In this document: positions 12,045 through 21,251 of the stretch, piece by piece
How positions within the stretch are numbered: position 1 is the first letter of the stretch
Layout of the letters: each line of letters opens with the position of its first letter
NCBI GenBank assembly: GCA_905221605.1
Contig: CAJNDS010000834.1
Span: 1-61,730, forward strand
Direction of reading: 5' to 3'
Length of the DNA stretch: 61,730 nucleotides
From: Symbiodinium natans
Lineage: Eukaryota; Sar; Dinophyceae; Suessiales; Symbiodiniaceae
Position numbers and translations under genes: made by a program
Notes under the pieces: generated by a model
The model's database searches: none
What the model was told of the DNA's origin: nothing
What the model saw: the letters and a program-made list of their open reading frames with translations, nothing else

Positions 12045-14216
12045 ATGGCGACTCCAGAGCAAGGCGGAAGTGTGCATGGAAGCCCACAGGGTTCTCCAGT
12101 GCACGGGGCGTTGCCTCCTGAGCAAGTCCCTGTCCCTGACAACACTCCCGAGGAGGAAGCCTTGCTGTTTGGAACCGGTGAGAATCCGGTAGGACAGCAA
12201 CCGAACCCCTTTGCTGCCTTTGGAACTCAAGGAGTTCCGACCTCAACGCCAGCGACGAGTTCACAGCCAGCCACCGCTCCAGGTGGTGGTTCTGTTGGAG
12301 AAAGTTTGGTGGTTGAGATGCTGCGAGTAATGCAGCAGCAGCAGAGACAGCATGAAGCCATGATGGACCAGTACCGGAAGCAGTTGGAACAGAACCAACA
12401 GCTTGTGGCCACCATGCTTCGTCGCATGGACAGCGAAGAGAAGAGGAGGAACGATGCCGAACTTGCAGCTGCTGAGGCTAAAGCCAAGGCGGAAGCCGCA
12501 GCGGCATCTGCACCAAGTGACCCGTTCCTCGCTGCAACTTCGTCCACAGGAAGTTCCTTTCCTTCTTCAAGGCCTAAAGATACTGGGAGTTCATCTGGTG
12601 GATACGTTTCCAACCGTGCCGACAAGTACCTTCCGCAGCTGCCTGTCATAGCCCACCAGGAGATGGGTAGAGACAGAATGCGAGAGATTGAGGCATGGCA
12701 CGGCTTCCTGGAGACGATGAGTTCATGGTTGGCCCTGCAAGACGAGGCCTACGTGAACGAGCTTCGACTCTGCATCAGTGTCAAGGACGAGATCCGACAG
12801 GACCGTTTACCTCCTGACACTGCAGCTCGGTCAGCGAAGTTGTTTTACCTGCTTTCCCAGAGCTTGGCGAAGTGGGAGCGTGGTTTGGAGTTGCTTCGAA
12901 GCTGTAGCAAAAGGCAGGGCATGTCTGCTACTGGCTACGAGGCAGTTCGCACACTGCACCTCAACTACTCCATTGTGTCTCGAATGGAAGCCGTCTACGT
13001 GAGAGACGGTTGCATGAAGTTGCATGCCCAGTGTTCGGGGCTCAAGAAGCCCATGGACATCATCAGACACTTGGAGGACGAAATCGCCAAGGCGGAGATC
13101 AAGTTGAGCAACTTCCCCGAGTTGAAGCTCTCCGAAGCGGATCGCTGTTCCATCCTGCTGCAGGCCGTTTCGCATCCGGCAAGGCAGTACGTGGCGCTGC
13201 ACGGCAACGCCAACAGCTGGAGTGAGCTCACGAAGAGCCTCAAATACTTCGAAGAACAGCTAAGGATGTGCGACGTGCCGACTGCAGCCAATCGTGGAAT
13301 GGACGGCAAGCTTTGCGACCATTGCGGCAAGCATGGTCATGTGGCAAAGGATTGTTGGGTCCGACAGCGTGAAGCTGGTGAAAAGGGCGGCAAAGGCGGC
13401 AAGGGCGGCCAGGGAGAGTCGAAGAGTGGAAAGGGCACTGGTGGCCCTAAAGGACAAAGGTCGCCCACTCCGAAGGGCGCGCCTCGCTCTCCAACGCCGA
13501 AAGGAAAGCCCACCTCCAAGGGAGAGAAGGGTGAAAAGGGAGAGAAAGGCGAGGACAAGGGCAAGAAGAAGAAGAACCGCGCCCGGGCTATGGGAGAACC
13601 AGAGTCCGAGGCGGAAGCAGAGCCGACACAGAGTGTGATGGCGATGCGCTTTGCCCAACGAAGTCCTGAACTGAGCCTTTCTGAGTCGTCTGAGCGTAGG
13701 GTAGGTTTTTCACTCGACAAGCAACGATTGGGACCTGTTAGCAATTCTTTGACTGCAGGGGATGTAGAGCGCGTCTGCGCCAGCTTTCAGTTAGAGCCGA
13801 GAGACGTTTGGTTAGTGGATTCTGGAGCCACGTGTCATGTGGTTTCCTCTGAACACCTCAGCGGATTCAGGGTGGTCAACAAGCACGAGAGAGAGGTCAC
13901 TCTGTACAACGCTTCAGGGGGAAAGATCCCCGTATCGAACGTCGTCGACTTAGAGGTCGTCTTCGGTGATTGTAGCCTTCTTTTGACGGAGGTTCTCGTT
14001 GCGGAAGTTACGTTTAACGCCATTAGTCCCTGGGCGGCGGTGGAGAAAGGGTGGAGAACGTATCTCTACAAAACCGGGTCTAGGTTGTACAAAGGCAAAC
14101 GCAACGTGAAACTTGTATCCGCTAATCGGGCCTGGTGGGCTTTGAGCGGGGGTCGTCGCCAGAAAGCGGGGAAAGGTCGTTCTCCGCGCCAGCCTTCGGG
14201 CTCGGACATGGAATAG
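12045..14216 (+). CDS. Copia gag-protease polyprotein (723 aa)
   Basis: It supplies the capsid-like Gag and the aspartic protease. Residues about 80-170 are Gln/Ala-rich and probably coiled coil; 185-410 are a helical capsid-like region. A CCHC zinc knuckle (CDHCGKHGHVAKDC) is at 424-437. A Gly/Lys/Pro-rich linker of KGGK and SPTPKG repeats spans about 445-540. The protease active site VDSGATCHVV has its catalytic Asp at 592, followed by a typical copia protease body to about 700. The ATG lies 54 nt after the LTR end. The frame stops after protease, whereas copia elements usually run into integrase in one frame; integrase lies about 2 kb downstream in another frame. No internal stop or frameshift is seen. 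Confidence 0.88.
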   Translation: MATPEQGGSVHGSPQGSPVHGALPPEQVPVPDNTPEEEALLFGTGENPVGQQPNPFAAFGTQGVPTSTPATSSQPATAPGGGSVGESLVVEMLRVMQQQQRQHEAMMDQYRKQLEQNQQLVATMLRRMDSEEKRRNDAELAAAEAKAKAEAAAASAPSDPFLAATSSTGSSFPSSRPKDTGSSSGGYVSNRADKYLPQLPVIAHQEMGRDRMREIEAWHGFLETMSSWLALQDEAYVNELRLCISVKDEIRQDRLPPDTAARSAKLFYLLSQSLAKWERGLELLRSCSKRQGMSATGYEAVRTLHLNYSIVSRMEAVYVRDGCMKLHAQCSGLKKPMDIIRHLEDEIAKAEIKLSNFPELKLSEADRCSILLQAVSHPARQYVALHGNANSWSELTKSLKYFEEQLRMCDVPTAANRGMDGKLCDHCGKHGHVAKDCWVRQREAGEKGGKGGKGGQGESKSGKGTGGPKGQRSPTPKGAPRSPTPKGKPTSKGEKGEKGEKGEDKGKKKKNRARAMGEPESEAEAEPTQSVMAMRFAQRSPELSLSESSERRVGFSLDKQRLGPVSNSLTAGDVERVCASFQLEPRDVWLVDSGATCHVVSSEHLSGFRVVNKHEREVTLYNASGGKIPVSNVVDLEVVFGDCSLLLTEVLVAEVTFNAISPWAAVEKGWRTYLYKTGSRLYKGKRNVKLVSANRAWWALSGGRRQKAGKGRSPRQPSGSDME

Positions 14217-16190
14217 ACGCGATTACCTGCCTGCAGGACTCTGTTGTTAAGCCACAGCCAGGACCGAGCATCCTCAAGAAAGCGACGACAGGAGGAAAGA
14301 AGGCGGAAGTCGAGAAGCCACAAGGAAGAGAGAGCGGTGATTGCCGGCATGCTTTGCTTGAGACGCCGTTTGCTTTCTTGCTGCGAGGGCTTAGAGCCGA
14401 AGTATCCCCGAAAGTGGTCCCTGAAGTTCCTCAAGACTACCCCGCAAGCACCCTGAGCGTGCCCGAAGTACACAGAGCTTACCCCGAAACACCCCGAAAA
14501 TGCCCGAAAGTACCCCGAAAATGCCCTGAAATGGCCCAGAAGTCTTTAGGAAAGTCTTGCTGGCATATTTTGGCATGGTTCTTGGCATGGCTTGTGGCAT
14601 GTTTTGCGGTGTGTTGGCATGAGAGTTTTGTTTTCGAAGAAGGAAGGATCGGCGCATGCGGTGCGCAGCTCTGTTTTGGGGGTTGGAAGAATGACGCGCT
14701 AGGCGCGCGAGCCAAAAAGAGCAAGGAGGAGATGTTTTACCATGATTTTCAAGGGTCCCAAGCCGCATGTTTGGCATGTTGTCTTGTGCTTGCGCTGGGC
14801 AGGACGTCGTCCCTAGAACCCTTAAGCGTGGCACGTGTGCTTGTGCGTGGCATGACGATTCGCTCCCCTTGCTTGCTGCCAGAAGCAGAAGCGGCAGCAA
14901 CCATGGCCCTGGAACCTTGACATGGCTTGACTTGATTTGTTTGGGATGGAGTGGCCAAGAGACCTCAAAAATAGCCGACCTGTGTCGTCCCTTTGGAAAT
15001 CTGGCCACAGAGGGCGTAGAGGGGATTAGGCCCCTCTTACTCTTGCCTAAACCCTCCGGAGAAACGCCAGCAGCAGGGATTAGGCCCCTCTCACTGCTTC
15101 CTAAACCCTCCGGAGAAACGCCAGAAGGGATGAGGCCCTTCTCACTCCTGCCTAAACCCTCCGGAGAAACGCCAGCAGCAGGGATTAGGCCCCTTTCACT
15201 GCTGCCTAAACCCTCCGGAGAAACGCCAGCAGCAGGGATTAGGCCCCTCTCACTGCTGCCTAAACCCTCCGGAGAAACGCCAGCAGCAGGGATTAGGCCC
15301 CTCTCACTGCTGCCTAAACCCTCCGGAGAAACGCCAGCAGCAGGGATTAGGCCCCTCTCACTGCTGCCTAAACCCTCCGGAGAAAGGCCAGCAGGGATTA
15401 GGCCTCTCTCACTCCTTCCTAAACCTTCCGGAGAAAGGCCAGCAGGGATTAGGCCTCTCTCATTCCTTCCTAAACCCTCCGGAGAGAGGACAGCAGGGAT
15501 TAGGCCCCTCTCACTGCTGCCTAAACCCTCCGGAGAAAGGCCAGCAGGGATTAGGCCTCTCAAACTTGCGACGGCGCGTCCAGGTACGTGCTCGTTCCCG
15601 GTTAAATTCATAGGAGTAGTCATCGACTTCGCGATGGTGTTCCTCATCCTGATCTTCAGTGCCTTGGTTGGGGTCGTTATTTCGGGTCTTTGGAAATTGC
15701 GCGAAAAGCTGTTTCAGAGAGACTCCAAGAGAACCCCTAAGATGAGGAGGATTAAGCCCCGACAAGGAGGTTGTTGGATTCGTATTCGCACCCGAAAATG
15801 CTTCAAGCGTGTTTGCGTAGAACGAATCTTGTTGGTTGGTAGGAAAAGCCCGAAAGCCCCAACTAAGGGAAAGCCCAAAACCTTAAAGTTGTTGGCTTGT
15901 TTGCGGCGTGTGTGGCATGTTTTGGCATGTTGTCTTGATGTGGCATGCTTTGTGTTGAAGGGAAATGATGAGAGAGTGCCGGAAGGAGGCTTAAAGCAGC
16001 CATTGACTGGGCATCTGCGGATGCTCAGAGGGCTGCCCCTTCCAGGAAGTGGCACAGGCTCTGATCCCTTAATCTTGGACCGTGATGATGGTGAACCACC
16101 ATCTTCCTCAAACCAGCCGAATCGTTCCCCACAAAACCCGGAACAACCTCCTGAAGCCCCAATTCCACAAGGAGAGGAGATTGAAGAAAG
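14217..16190 (+). other. Protease-integrase spacer of the copia element
   Basis: About 2 kb separates the protease stop from the first integrase residues. It holds short GAAAGTACCCC-like repeats (14400-14530), TGGCATG(T) clusters (14560-14625, 14763-14785, 15905-15955), an 18-codon repeat (15020-15565) and a hydrophobic segment (15603-15692). The part after 14767 is open in the integrase frame, but whether it is translated is unknown. It could be an intron-like spacer or an acquired segment. Confidence 0.6.
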
Positions 16191-19100
16191 GATTCCTTTG
16201 CGAAGCCATGCACTCCAGGTACATCGATCCCGAGGTCATTTTCCCTATGATGTGAACTGCGAAAGCTGCTGCTCTAGCAAAGGCAAAGTCCCGGCCAGGA
16301 GACTGAAGAGGCAGCTACAGAAGGAGAATCAAACCATTGGGGTCGATTTCTATTATTTTGGGAAACTGAGGGTTCTTCTTCTTGTACATGTTGCGTCCCG
16401 GTACTCAATGTCTATCCCCGCCATGGAACTACACGACCCGAACTTGTTATTCAATATCGATCGGTTTATCCGCGAAATTGGATTGCACCAAAAGACTTTA
16501 ACGTTTCGGTGCGATAACGAACAGGGTCTGATATCCATGTGCGAGAGGGTCGCAGCGCAGAGGCGCGAGAACCCTACGATTGTAGATGTTGTGCCAGGAT
16601 ACCGTCCGCAGTCTAAAGGTGCTGTGGAAAGACAGGTCTCTGCGATGAAGCAGGGATTTTGGTCGATATGGCTCGACCTAGAGGCGGAGATAAAGCGTCG
16701 ACGACCTGCTGAAGAAGGTGGCGCTGCTTGGCAGTTACCTTTAGGTGGAATGTTGTGGCAGACTTGTTTGCTGTACGCCGCACGCAGTTTCAACTTGTGG
16801 AACTTTGACAGCAACAATAGTACCACAGCAATAGACAGGTTGCACGAGGAGATAGTCCAAAGGACTAGGACGCTTCCCTTCGGCTGTTCTGCGCAGGCCA
16901 AAGTTGGCGGTTCCAAACGACATCTAGAAAAGTTCCGGGGAGCCAAGACGGTTCGAGTGAGCTATCTGGGCCCCGTCCATCCTAGAGGTGGAGGTGTGTA
17001 TGGAACTGTCATTGGAGGAGATGGAGAGATTGAGGTCTTTCCAGCGTGTCGTGGGATCTTTGAACGGGACGAACCCACGTACGACAGCCCAACGTTGGAG
17101 CTGTTAGCTAAAGCTAATCCTCTTGTGCTTGATACGCAGGACCCCGAAAAGCCTTTGCTGTTTGAACCGCCTGCGGAACCCATTGTTCCAAAAGAAGAAG
17201 AAATTGAAGCCCCAGAGGATGAAGAAATGCTTCCTGATTATGTCCCGGATTACGAGCCCACAGAAGTGGGATCTGAAGGTCATGAGGGGGTAGCAGGTGG
17301 CGATCTCCCTGAACCTGACATGGAGGACATGGAGATTGATTGGTTGACGGATCATTATCTTCAGAAGTTAGGTGAAGGACCTGACTGCCGCGCTGTGAGC
17401 AATCAAGCGGCGTCTTCCTTTGAGCTTAAGTTTGGAGGGAGTAGAATCTGTTGTCAGGTCCCCCAACAAGCTGTGTCAGAGACCTCTGGTGAGCTGTTAG
17501 ATCCCAAACTCCTCTATCTGTCCATGAAATTAGAACTAGAAGAATTGGAGTCGTTCAACGTTGGAGAAGTGGTGAGCGAGCGAGAAGCGTATCGACTTGC
17601 TAAGGAGAGCGGAAGAAGAGTTCTTTCGAGCCGTTGGGTCAATACGGTTAAGAAGCCTGGTCTTTACCGCTCTAGACTTGTTGTCCGCGATTTTGCCGCT
17701 ATGGGCGGCGCCACGCTCGCTGAGGGGATCTATTCTCCTACCACCAGCCTGGAAGGGCTGAGGCTCCTACTTTCCGTTCTGTGTAGAAAAGGGTCTGTGC
17801 TGTCCTGTGATGTTTCGGTAGCTTTCATGCACGCCGCTATTGCGCGGCCGGAGTTTGTGCAGCTTCCGAGTAACATAGGAAACGCAAAGACTGGCGAAAG
17901 GGTCTTCTTGAAACTGTTTCGTGCCATGAACGGGCTTCGAAGTGCCCCGCTTTCTTGGTACAAGGAGCTGTCGGCGTACTTGGGAAACCAAGGATTCCAG
18001 CAGATCTTGGACCCTACAATCTTCCGCAAGAAAACCAAGAATGGTTTGGTGATTGTCCTCTTTTATGTTGACGATCTGTTAATTTGGGCCGAGAACACCG
18101 CCGAAGCTCGAAAGGTGTATGAAGACCTGAAGAAACGCTACAAGCTTAAGCTAACAGGTGAGCTCTTGGAAGGAAAACCAGGTGAGGTGTCTTTCTTGGG
18201 ACGTAGGATCTTCCGGAAAAAGCCCGGAGAGCCCTGCGTATACTTTGGCTTGGACGCCAAGTACTTGAGGTCTTGCTGTGAGGAGTACGGAATCACTAAG
18301 GTGGCGCCGAAGCTTCCACCATTAGAGCGGCGGTATGCTGACCTCATCAAGAAAGGACAGGACACACCTCTTACGCCAGAGGCGCACGAGCGCTATAGGC
18401 GTACCTTGGGACGCCTAGCCTGGGCGTCGCTTTCAAGACCTGATTTGCAGTATGTATGCGGCTTTCTAGGACGCCACCAGTCAGCCCCAAATGAAGCAGC
18501 CGAAGCTTGCATGAGGGATGTTCTGAGGTGGGTGTCTGGTTTGCCGCATAAGGTCCAAGTGTTCCCCTCACGTAGAGAGCTTTTAGCCCCTGATGAGGAC
18601 CGAGAGTCAGTGTCTTGTTTTGTGGACGCGTCTTGGGGTTTGAACTCTGTGAGTGGTGGAATTGTGACCTGGAACAACTGTTGCTTGAAGACGTTCAGTC
18701 GGAAACAGACGACCGTAGCTCTGTCATCGGCAGAAGCCGAGCTAGCAGCACTGACTGAAATCGCAAGAGAGGGATTGTATATATCTCTGTTGGTGCAGAC
18801 GATGGTGGAGGGGATGCCTTCTGACTCGGAGGAAGGCCGATATCAGTTGCACGCGTACGGGGACTCTGAAAGCGCCCTGTCGATAGCGCAAATGAGTACC
18901 CTCCTTAGGAAAGTCCGCCACATAGAGTTGAGAGCGGCTTTTCTCCAACAACTAGTCGCCAAGGAAAGATTGACGCTGGAGTATATACCGGGGAAACTCA
19001 ACCCCGCAGATGCTCTAACGAAATCCCCAACTGCGGAGAATTTGGTCAGTCTTTGTGAGGCAGCTGGCCTCATTAACGAGCCAGAATCGTGGTCGTCGAT

Positions 19101-19638
19101 CTCCGAAGAAAACGTCGAAGAAGTAAGAGATGAGCCCAATACCACTAAGGAAGTATCGTCGAACGCAGTAAGGTCCTCTCCGCTGGAGGTTCCTAGCTCC
19201 TGGATGGAAGCCGCGACGGCAGTGGCTAAAGGAACAGTGTCGCTCGTCGTTCTGGAGCTTTGCTGCGAAGAGTCGAGTGCTATAGCGAGAGCGTGTGCTC
19301 GAGAGAAAGGCATAGCGTACTTCGGAGTGACTCGGGAAATCAATCTTCTGAGTAAGAACACCTTTCTTGTTCTTGAAGAGATCTTAAGAGTCCTGAAGCA
19401 GGGAAAGGTCCGTGTCTTTGCGCATTTGTCTACGCTTTGCAGCTCAGGCTGCCCCTTGAGGTACCTGCGTTTCCGCAAGCGACGAGGTTTGGAACTTTGG
19501 CGGAAGACGCTAAAGATTCACAAGAGTTGCTGGAGACTTATAGGGAAGCTCTTCGGCCCCTATGCCTCTAACGAGGGTTTGCTGTTAACCCACGAATGGC
19601 CTGAAAGGTCCTCTTTGTGGAAGGAAACGGTATTCTAG
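14767..19638 (+). CDS. Copia pol: integrase, RT, RNase H, methyltransferase-like domain (1623 aa)
   Basis: Residues 1-475 are spacer translation with the 18-aa repeat and one membrane-like segment (about 279-309), so the true start is uncertain. Integrase: H-x3-H and C-x2-C near 482-502 (VHRSRGH, NCESC), then Asp527, Asp583 and Glu621 (D-55-D-37-E). RT: SRWVNTVKKPG, then CDVSVAFMHA and the catalytic YVDD at 1100-1103. RNase H: Asp1287 (FVDASW), Glu1323/1325 (SAEAEL), Asp1366 (YGDSES), then HIELRAAFLQQ and NPADALTK, as in Ty1/copia. After RNase H comes a domain with LELCC (1496-1500) and TLCSSGCPL (1556-1564) that is not part of ordinary copia pol. All catalytic residues are present. The frame stops early inside the extra domain (see 19617-19904). 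Confidence 0.87.
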   Translation: MFGMLSCACAGQDVVPRTLKRGTCACAWHDDSLPLLAARSRSGSNHGPGTLTWLDLICLGWSGQETSKIADLCRPFGNLATEGVEGIRPLLLLPKPSGETPAAGIRPLSLLPKPSGETPEGMRPFSLLPKPSGETPAAGIRPLSLLPKPSGETPAAGIRPLSLLPKPSGETPAAGIRPLSLLPKPSGETPAAGIRPLSLLPKPSGERPAGIRPLSLLPKPSGERPAGIRPLSFLPKPSGERTAGIRPLSLLPKPSGERPAGIRPLKLATARPGTCSFPVKFIGVVIDFAMVFLILIFSALVGVVISGLWKLREKLFQRDSKRTPKMRRIKPRQGGCWIRIRTRKCFKRVCVERILLVGRKSPKAPTKGKPKTLKLLACLRRVWHVLACCLDVACFVLKGNDERVPEGGLKQPLTGHLRMLRGLPLPGSGTGSDPLILDRDDGEPPSSSNQPNRSPQNPEQPPEAPIPQGEEIEERIPLRSHALQVHRSRGHFPYDVNCESCCSSKGKVPARRLKRQLQKENQTIGVDFYYFGKLRVLLLVHVASRYSMSIPAMELHDPNLLFNIDRFIREIGLHQKTLTFRCDNEQGLISMCERVAAQRRENPTIVDVVPGYRPQSKGAVERQVSAMKQGFWSIWLDLEAEIKRRRPAEEGGAAWQLPLGGMLWQTCLLYAARSFNLWNFDSNNSTTAIDRLHEEIVQRTRTLPFGCSAQAKVGGSKRHLEKFRGAKTVRVSYLGPVHPRGGGVYGTVIGGDGEIEVFPACRGIFERDEPTYDSPTLELLAKANPLVLDTQDPEKPLLFEPPAEPIVPKEEEIEAPEDEEMLPDYVPDYEPTEVGSEGHEGVAGGDLPEPDMEDMEIDWLTDHYLQKLGEGPDCRAVSNQAASSFELKFGGSRICCQVPQQAVSETSGELLDPKLLYLSMKLELEELESFNVGEVVSEREAYRLAKESGRRVLSSRWVNTVKKPGLYRSRLVVRDFAAMGGATLAEGIYSPTTSLEGLRLLLSVLCRKGSVLSCDVSVAFMHAAIARPEFVQLPSNIGNAKTGERVFLKLFRAMNGLRSAPLSWYKELSAYLGNQGFQQILDPTIFRKKTKNGLVIVLFYVDDLLIWAENTAEARKVYEDLKKRYKLKLTGELLEGKPGEVSFLGRRIFRKKPGEPCVYFGLDAKYLRSCCEEYGITKVAPKLPPLERRYADLIKKGQDTPLTPEAHERYRRTLGRLAWASLSRPDLQYVCGFLGRHQSAPNEAAEACMRDVLRWVSGLPHKVQVFPSRRELLAPDEDRESVSCFVDASWGLNSVSGGIVTWNNCCLKTFSRKQTTVALSSAEAELAALTEIAREGLYISLLVQTMVEGMPSDSEEGRYQLHAYGDSESALSIAQMSTLLRKVRHIELRAAFLQQLVAKERLTLEYIPGKLNPADALTKSPTAENLVSLCEAAGLINEPESWSSISEENVEEVRDEPNTTKEVSSNAVRSSPLEVPSSWMEAATAVAKGTVSLVVLELCCEESSAIARACAREKGIAYFGVTREINLLSKNTFLVLEEILRVLKQGKVRVFAHLSTLCSSGCPLRYLRFRKRRGLELWRKTLKIHKSCWRLIGKLFGPYASNEGLLLTHEWPERSSLWKETVF
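15020..15565. repeat. 54/51-bp in-frame tandem repeat, about 11 copies
   Basis: The unit encodes GETPAAGIRPLSLLPKPS (18 aa). Three or four copies lack one codon and read GERPAG (51 bp). All copies keep the pol reading frame. The opposite strand is also open (418 aa) as a by-product of the GC-rich repeat. Confidence 0.9.
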
Positions 19639-19904
19639 AAGTCTCTAAAAGCATTGGTCTAACGCAAGGATGTCTAGTAGATAGATGCTGCTTCGAGAAG
19701 AAAGAGAAGACTTGGAAGAGATGGTGGTTCGCTTCTAATAGTGCTGCCTGTGTGTGGGAACTGTCTTCGTACGTTTGCGCAGGAAACCACGAACACTCGA
19801 AGAGTGCGTCTCTGAAGGAGTCTGGGACCTACCCGGAAGAGCTTGGAAAGGCTCTTGTCAGGATTGGAAAGAAGATCCTGAAGCAGGAGGAAAGAAAGGA
19901 CTGA
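19617..19904 (+). pseudogene. Frame-shifted end of the methyltransferase-like domain
   Basis: The pol frame ends at 19638, but a second frame continues without stop to 19904. It keeps features I recall from the end of this domain in dinoflagellate copia proteins: a Cys/Trp-rich stretch (LVDRCCFE, WKRWWF), then CAGNHEHSKSASLKE and TYPEELGKAL. A frameshift between about 19610 and 19640 would join the two parts. I infer that the intact ancestor read through here; the family comparison is from memory and was not searched. Confidence 0.55.
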
Positions 19905-19933
19905 AGGGAACTACCCAAGGACCATCTGTGCAT

Positions 19934-19940
19934 GAGGGGG
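19934..19940 (+). promoter_or_regulatory. Polypurine tract
   Basis: GAGGGGG lies 2 bases before the start of the 3' LTR (TGTAAAATTC). This is the usual place for the plus-strand primer. Confidence 0.65.
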
Positions 19941-19942
19941 TG

Positions 19943-19956
19943 TGTAAAATTCACCT
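19943..19956 (+). repeat. First 14 bp of the 3' LTR, with left copy of the LINE target site
   Basis: TGTAAAATTCACCT equals the first 14 bases of the 5' LTR and then breaks into LINE L1. GTAAAATTCACCT (19944-19956) is repeated at 34720-34732, where the LTR resumes. Confidence 0.88.
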
Positions 19957-19966
19957 TTGGCTCAAG
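19956..19966 (+). other. Spliced-leader remnant at the L1 5' end
   Basis: TTTGGCTCAAG, the last 11 nt of the dinoflagellate spliced leader, sits directly after the left target-site copy, so the 5' end of the integrated cDNA appears to be a trans-spliced mRNA end. The first T is shared with the target site. Confidence 0.65.
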
Positions 19967-20207
19967 TTTTACTGCTCAAGGCATTTTGCCTGTGTTGTGG
20001 TAGGGAGCTTTCTGTGAAACTGAGGCTTTTGTCCTGAACTCTGTGGGGTAACAGGCCTTTCCTCAAATCCCAGGTTGAGCCTCTCGAGCCATAGCATCTG
20101 AGCAGCAGAGGGGATTCGGCAAATCCACACACTTGTGGTGAGGCTTGGGTGTCCCAGCCTAACCCAGTGACTCGTGGTGTGGTGTTGTTCTTGAGTCAAT
20201 TGCAGTC

Positions 20208-21149
20208 ATGCCACGCTCTCGAAGTTACACTGTCTGTCAGTTCTGCAATGACTCCTGGATTTACAACCACAAAATCAAGCACCGCCCGTTTTGCAGATGT
20301 GGGCAGCCATGGCCCTTGCAGCAAGTGAGCTACAGCCAGGACTCGTCTCCTGGGCAGCCCCAATGGTCCCCCAATCGGACTGTTTTTGCAAAGCCAACCA
20401 AGCCTGGGAAAACCCAGCCCCACAAGGGTTTTAAGGGTGCCCAGGTCCTTGGTGAGCATTGGGACTCCTTGCCTGATGCAGTACAGAGTGTGCTCCGAAA
20501 GAATGGGTTGGCCCCATCGCAGCCCGCTGAACAAGAAGATCCGCTGATCAAACTGTTGCAGCAGCACAAGGATGCTTTGCCGGACCAGATCAAGGCAGAG
20601 CTTGACAAGAGGGACCCTGAGCCTTTTGAAGTTGCCCTTGCTACCCAAGATGCTTTCAAGACTGCAGTGGGAAAGCTGAGGGAATTGGGCAACAGGAAGC
20701 TGCTTTTGCAGCAACGCATTGACAATGCAAAGGCCGCATTCACGGCATTGCTTTCGCAGATGCAAAACTTGCAGGCGGAAATCAAGGAAGCTGAGCAGAA
20801 AGTTGAAAAAGTTGGGGGAGACTACCACGAGAAAGTCCTCAAGACTGACGACGAAGCCGATCCTATGGATGTGGAAGCTGTGTTGGGTCAGCTTGGTGTC
20901 CAGCTGACCCAGGAGCAGCAGGCTACTTGGAAAGCCATTCAAGCCGAGCATGCATCCAAGCGCCGCAAAGCCGAGGCTATGGAATCTCCGCCAGGCCTTG
21001 GGCTAGGAGATATGCTGGGTGCTGGGGCTCCAACCAAGCCGCTGGTCTCCCCACAAAAGCTTGGCCCCGCTGAAAATCCCCATCAAAAGCATGAGAGAAG
21101 CCGTTCCCCCAAGGAGAGGGAAGGAAAGGATGGAGAATCTGAAAAGTAG
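20208..21149 (+). CDS. L1 ORF1: zinc-binding, coiled-coil nucleic-acid-binding protein (313 aa)
   Basis: It probably coats the element RNA, as LINE ORF1 proteins do. The N-terminus carries C-x2-C at residues 10-13 and C-x-C at 29-31 (VCQFCN, PFCRCG), a zinc-ribbon-like pair. Residues about 130-220 are charged and Leu/Gln-rich (LLQQRIDNAKAAF, LQAEIKEAEQKVEKV), a likely coiled coil. The C-terminus is basic (KHERSRSPKERE). The start is the first ATG after the 241-nt leader. The ORF ends at a single TAG, and the same frame is then open into ORF2. No specific family is recognised. Confidence 0.75.
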   Translation: MPRSRSYTVCQFCNDSWIYNHKIKHRPFCRCGQPWPLQQVSYSQDSSPGQPQWSPNRTVFAKPTKPGKTQPHKGFKGAQVLGEHWDSLPDAVQSVLRKNGLAPSQPAEQEDPLIKLLQQHKDALPDQIKAELDKRDPEPFEVALATQDAFKTAVGKLRELGNRKLLLQQRIDNAKAAFTALLSQMQNLQAEIKEAEQKVEKVGGDYHEKVLKTDDEADPMDVEAVLGQLGVQLTQEQQATWKAIQAEHASKRRKAEAMESPPGLGLGDMLGAGAPTKPLVSPQKLGPAENPHQKHERSRSPKEREGKDGESEK

Positions 21150-21251
21150 GAAAGGGGCCGAACTGAGGAGGCTGGGATTGCTGCAGGCCCGCCACCTCGG
21201 TGTTATGGCCACACACCTGCGCAACTTGACTCTCCGACTGCGCCTGGGCTT

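Noticed and set aside
14391-15647. 418-aa minus-strand ORF over the copia spacer
   Set aside because: Shadow of the 54-bp repeat; the plus strand carries the element's coding frame.
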